In this document: one piece after another, positions 12,508 to 15,125 of the stretch | How the letters are laid out: each line of letters opens with the position of its first letter | How positions within the stretch are numbered: position 1 is the first letter of the stretch | From: Actinomycetes bacterium | Lineage (GTDB): Bacteria > Actinomycetota > Acidimicrobiia > Acidimicrobiales > Microtrichaceae | Assembly: GCA_023450775.1 (NCBI GenBank) | Contig: JAEXGP010000150.1 | Span: forward strand, 1 to 15,125 | DNA: 15,125 nt | Direction of reading: 5' to 3' | The notes under the pieces: model-generated | The model's database searches: none | The model's input: the letters and a program-made list of their open reading frames with translations, nothing else | What the model was told of the DNA's origin: nothing | Program-made: the position numbers and the translations under genes

Positions 12508-14406
12508 TCAGGCGGCGGCCGCCCGGTGGCGTCGCCATGCCCAGAACCCGGTGCCCGCGGCGGCCGCGAGCAGGACCAGGCCGACCAGCTGCTGCCAGGG
12601 CCAGACGGTCGACGAGGTGCGGGCGGTGATCGTGGCGGCGGCGAGGTCCAGGTCGGGGTCGGACGGCACGTACGGCTCGAGGCGGACGACGGTCTCCGTG
12701 CCGAAGCCGGGCCACACGCCGTCGACGACCTCGGTGAGCGTCCGGGTGCGCCCCGGTGCGAGCGGGTCCATGTCCCGGGCCTCGGCCACGTCGGGGTTGG
12801 GCCCGAACGACGTGGAGACCTCGGTGCTGCGGCGGGCCGCGACCGTGACCTCGCCCGTGTTCTCGACGGTGTAGGTCACCTCGACGCTGCCGGGTGCGGC
12901 CGGGTTCCAGCTCGGCCGGTAGGACGAGGTCATGGCGGTGTAGCGGAGCGAGGCGTCGACCTTGCGCACCTTGCGCTCCACGGGAGCGTCCGGCGCGGTT
13001 CGGCCGGCCGCCACCTCGGGGACGGGGGCGTCCTGGGCCACGACGTCGGTGGCGGCGAGCGGGGCGGCGTCGTCGGTCGTCCGGGCGCCCTGGGCGGACG
13101 AGGAGGTCGACCGGCTCGTCGACGAGAGCGGGTTGGTGCGGACGGTGTTCGCCGAGCCGGTCGTGCCCTGGGCCACGGCGGCGCCCGCCACCTCAGACGG
13201 CGAGACGGTCTCGGGTGCCGGCGCGACCGTGGTGCTCGGCGCGGGATCGATCGTCGTCGTGGGGACCGGCGGCGCCGCCGTCGTCGAGGTGGTCGTGCTG
13301 GTGGTCGGCACGCTCGTGTTCGTGCTGGTCGTGGTGCTGCTGCTGCTCGTGGGCGGCACGCTCGTGGTCGTGCTGGTCGTGGTGCTGCTGCTCGTGGGCG
13401 GCACCGTCGAGGTCGTCGTGCTGGTCGTGGCACCCGGCACGGTCGTCGTGCTCGAGGTGCTGGGCGGGACCGTGCTGGTGGGCGGTGTGCTCGTGCTCGT
13501 GGTCGATGGTGTGCTCGTCGTCGTCGTGGTGGTGCTCGGCGCGACCATCGGGCCGAAGGCGACGGTGACCGGCGCCGGCGGCTTGCGCACGTCGGCGCCG
13601 CCACCCGTCGAGTACCAGTACGCCGACGTGCCGGTGCGCACGGTCGCGTCGACCATGGCGGTCGGCCACGAACCCCACGAGGGCGTGTTGCGGACCTGCG
13701 GCGCCTCGGTGGACTCGTAGAGGACGCCCGCGTAGCGGGGCGTGGCCGTGAACCCCGTCGCACCGGCGGTGGCCAGCCCGGTGAACCGGGCGATCACCAC
13801 ACCCGCGAGCGGCGGGATCTGCTCGCGCACGTCGGGGTTGTCCAGGCTCGACGCGTAGCCGGCCATGGTGGCGGTCAGCGTGCCGTTGCCCGCGGCGTCG
13901 ACCACGAGGCGCAGGTTCGAGAACCACAGCGGGACGAGCTCGTCGTAGAGGTTGGTGCTGAACGAGCCGGTCCACTGGACGGTGGTCACCCCGGTCGCCG
14001 GGTCGTGGGTGCCGTCGCCCCCGGTCATGCGGATGCGCAGACCGAGGCGGGCGGTGCCGCCGGGGGTGACCTTGACGCCGTTGGCGTCGTGGCAGCGCGT
14101 GGCCCAGTCCGAGATCGTCGCGTACGTCCCGGCGGCGGTGCGCTTCTGGATGGTGACGTCGCCGTCGACGCCCCGGTACTGCGCTGCGGACCCGTCGGTG
14201 GTGCCGGCGCTCAGGTGGTTGCAGGACCCGTCGAACGCACCGGTGTTGAGCTCCTCGTTGAACGACCACTCGAGCGTGGCGTTCGACAGGGTGGACGGTC
14301 CGTCCGCCGCACCGGCACCGAGCGACGCCACGGCTCCGCCGACGACCAGCACGGTCGTCAGCGCAGCGAGCAGCGGGGTCCGGACGCGCCGTCCGAGGGG
14401 TGACAT
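12508..14406 (-). CDS. Membrane-anchored HtaA-like protein with Thr/Ser linker and Ig-like domain
   Basis: The product has 632 residues. The domains are: signal peptide (1-34), HtaA-like domain (about 41-287), Thr/Ser/Pro-rich linker (about 289-398) with TTTS and VPPTSS repeats, a less ordered stretch to about 475, an Ig-like beta domain (about 476-598; SVEVTYTVENTGEVTV), then a transmembrane helix (603-624) and a short basic tail. No LPxTG sorting motif is seen, so a simple membrane anchor is inferred. The linker is long enough to carry the HtaA-like domain out through the cell wall. Cys62 and Cys105 could form a disulfide. The domain shares SNATLEW, AYWYSTGGGADVRKP and other segments with the lipoprotein encoded next. 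The ATG at 14406 lies one base from the preceding stop. The likely role is surface heme capture. Heme binding is inferred from family. Confidence 0.78.
   Translation of the reverse strand: MSPLGRRVRTPLLAALTTVLVVGGAVASLGAGAADGPSTLSNATLEWSFNEELNTGAFDGSCNHLSAGTTDGSAAQYRGVDGDVTIQKRTAAGTYATISDWATRCHDANGVKVTPGGTARLGLRIRMTGGDGTHDPATGVTTVQWTGSFSTNLYDELVPLWFSNLRLVVDAAGNGTLTATMAGYASSLDNPDVREQIPPLAGVVIARFTGLATAGATGFTATPRYAGVLYESTEAPQVRNTPSWGSWPTAMVDATVRTGTSAYWYSTGGGADVRKPPAPVTVAFGPMVAPSTTTTTTSTPSTTSTSTPPTSTVPPSTSSTTTVPGATTSTTTSTVPPTSSSTTTSTTTSVPPTSSSSTTTSTNTSVPTTSTTTSTTAAPPVPTTTIDPAPSTTVAPAPETVSPSEVAGAAVAQGTTGSANTVRTNPLSSTSRSTSSSAQGARTTDDAAPLAATDVVAQDAPVPEVAAGRTAPDAPVERKVRKVDASLRYTAMTSSYRPSWNPAAPGSVEVTYTVENTGEVTVAARRSTEVSTSFGPNPDVAEARDMDPLAPGRTRTLTEVVDGVWPGFGTETVVRLEPYVPSDPDLDLAAATITARTSSTVWPWQQLVGLVLLAAAAGTGFWAWRRHRAAAA
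13321..13404. repeat. In-frame direct repeat in the Thr/Ser linker
   Basis: Positions 13321-13359 and 13369-13404 repeat with a 48-bp period and differ by one CTG triplet, so slippage keeps the frame. They encode successive VPPTSSS(T)TTTST units. The tract may vary in length between strains. Confidence 0.7.
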
Positions 14407-14410
14407 GTCA
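14401..14410 (-). other. Stop/start junction TGACATGTCA
   Basis: The stop of the upstream gene (14410 to 14408) and the ATG of the HtaA-like gene (14406 to 14404) are one base apart within a 10-bp palindrome. This argues for one transcript and coupled translation. Confidence 0.6.
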
Positions 14411-15125
14411 GGTGCCCTCCGCTGCCGGAGCCCGACGCCGGCGGACCCACCAGCCCGCGGCGGTTCCGCCGGCGATCACCAGGACCAGCGCGACCAGGCC
14501 GATGACCAGACCGCCCGAGCCCCCGCCACCGCCGCCGAACTCCTGCACGCCGGCGGCCTCGCCGGCCACGACCTCGCGCTCCTCGGTGCTGCTCTCGACC
14601 GACGCCTCGCTCGTGGAGGTCTCCGGCGCCGACGTCTCGACGGGCGCCACCGTGGTGGTCGGCTGACCGGCGTCGGCCGGTGCCGTGGTGGCGGTGCCAC
14701 CCGAGGCCTTGGTCCCGGGCGACGAGCCAGCGGCCTTGGCGCCCGTCCCGCCGGTGGACGCGCTCGCGCCCCCGCCGCCGGTGGTCGCCTGGGAGGGCGA
14801 CGACTTCACGCCGCCGGGCGCCACGGTGGGGGGCGGGCCCTCGTCGCGGAACGTGATCGGCGCGAACAGCTCGTTGGTCCGGCTCGCCTTGCCATGGGCG
14901 CCGATCGTGAGGATCCCGCACTGCACCGCCCGGCAGTCGACCGTGTTCGTCGCGCCGGTGTTGATGTCCCGCCAGGTGTAGAGCGCTCCCCGGACGTTGA
15001 TCGTGGTCGTCCAGTTGCCGGCGGCGTCCATGTGGAACGGCGTCTCCTCGCCGGAGGAACCGCCGTCGGTGAAGCTCACCAGGCGGACGACGCCCGAGCC
15101 GTCGTCGCGGGTCTCGCCCCCGCCG
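14408..15125 (-). CDS. Membrane-anchored protein with neocarzinostatin-like domain, 5' partial
   Basis: The frame is open to the right edge and the start lies outside; 238 residues are visible. The GTG at 15079 is internal, because in-frame codons upstream continue the same domain. The first 90 or so visible residues end in a pattern like the neocarzinostatin apoprotein family: MDAAGNWTTTINVRG, NTVDCRAVQCGILTIGAHG and ELFAPITF, with a close Cys pair (DCRAVQC). In that family this immunoglobulin-like barrel binds hydrophobic ligands such as enediyne chromophores. A Gly/Ser/Thr/Pro/Ala linker of about 110 residues follows, then a transmembrane helix (LVIGLVALVLVIAGG) and an RRRR tail. It is cotranscribed with the HtaA-like genes, so a role in heme capture or transfer is inferred. 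Enediyne biosynthesis genes are not seen. Confidence 0.75.
   Translation of the reverse strand, partial: GGGETRDDGSGVVRLVSFTDGGSSGEETPFHMDAAGNWTTTINVRGALYTWRDINTGATNTVDCRAVQCGILTIGAHGKASRTNELFAPITFRDEGPPPTVAPGGVKSSPSQATTGGGGASASTGGTGAKAAGSSPGTKASGGTATTAPADAGQPTTTVAPVETSAPETSTSEASVESSTEEREVVAGEAAGVQEFGGGGGGSGGLVIGLVALVLVIAGGTAAGWWVRRRRAPAAEGT

Noticed and set aside
12262..14403. A 713-codon open frame on the + strand opposite the anchored HtaA-like gene
   Set aside because: Its translation is Arg/Gly/Ala/Asp-rich with no domain or Shine-Dalgarno. It is a high-GC shadow of the - strand gene, which has a signal peptide, domains and a TM anchor.
14408..15079. Starting the neocarzinostatin-like protein at the GTG at 15079
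   Set aside because: Codons upstream stay in frame to the window edge and continue the same domain, and no signal peptide follows 15079, so the gene is 5' partial.
14408..15125. Enediyne self-resistance apoprotein
   Set aside because: The domain resembles neocarzinostatin, but it is membrane-anchored with a long linker and sits with HtaA-like genes, and no enediyne synthase or tailoring gene is seen.

Overview
The window looks like chromosomal DNA of a high-GC actinobacterium. I infer a member of Acidimicrobiia or a nearby lineage, not a typical Streptomyces or Mycobacterium, but the sequence alone does not prove this. The pointers are strong G/C at third codon positions, frequent GTG starts, short or absent leaders behind TANNNT boxes, an actinobacterial-style type A RNase P RNA, and surface proteins with HtaA-like and neocarzinostatin-like folds. 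I see no insertion sequence, phage gene, tRNA, rRNA or CRISPR array.

Layout. (1) Positions 2-1723, + strand: a tightly packed unit of a C4 zinc-ribbon coiled-coil protein (5' end outside the window), a small membrane protein and a histidine phosphatase. (2) Positions 1781-4084, + strand: a probable winged-helix regulator, then a branched-chain-amino-acid-type substrate-binding lipoprotein. Both are preceded by a similar promoter-like block. (3) Positions 4085-4341: a terminator hairpin and an unusual pair of 60-bp repeats between convergent genes. (4) Positions 4342-8410, - strand: livH-livM-livG-livF in a compact operon. LivH carries an extra N-terminal exported domain. (5) Positions 8511-8954, - strand: a small cysteine-containing lipoprotein. 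(6) Positions 8955-10096: over 1.1 kb without a protein gene. It holds rnpB (- strand) and a cluster of strong inverted repeats, one of which may be a small RNA with an anti-Shine-Dalgarno-like loop. (7) Positions 10097-10624, + strand: a VOC/glyoxalase-fold protein. (8) Positions 10641-15125, - strand: a probable heme acquisition and degradation locus, in transcription order a neocarzinostatin-like membrane-anchored protein (5' end outside the window), a TM-anchored HtaA-like protein, an HtaA-like lipoprotein, and a heme oxygenase.

How the parts may work together. The substrate-binding protein and LivHMGF together make a complete ABC importer, although the binding protein is convergent to the operon and probably under separate control. 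The three surface proteins and the heme oxygenase fit a path from extracellular heme capture to ring opening and iron release. No heme permease is seen, so it would lie elsewhere, perhaps beyond position 15125. The items most worth a second look are the neocarzinostatin-like plus dual HtaA-like heme locus, the hairpin cluster beside rnpB, the LivH fusion, the shared promoter block, and the 60-bp repeats.
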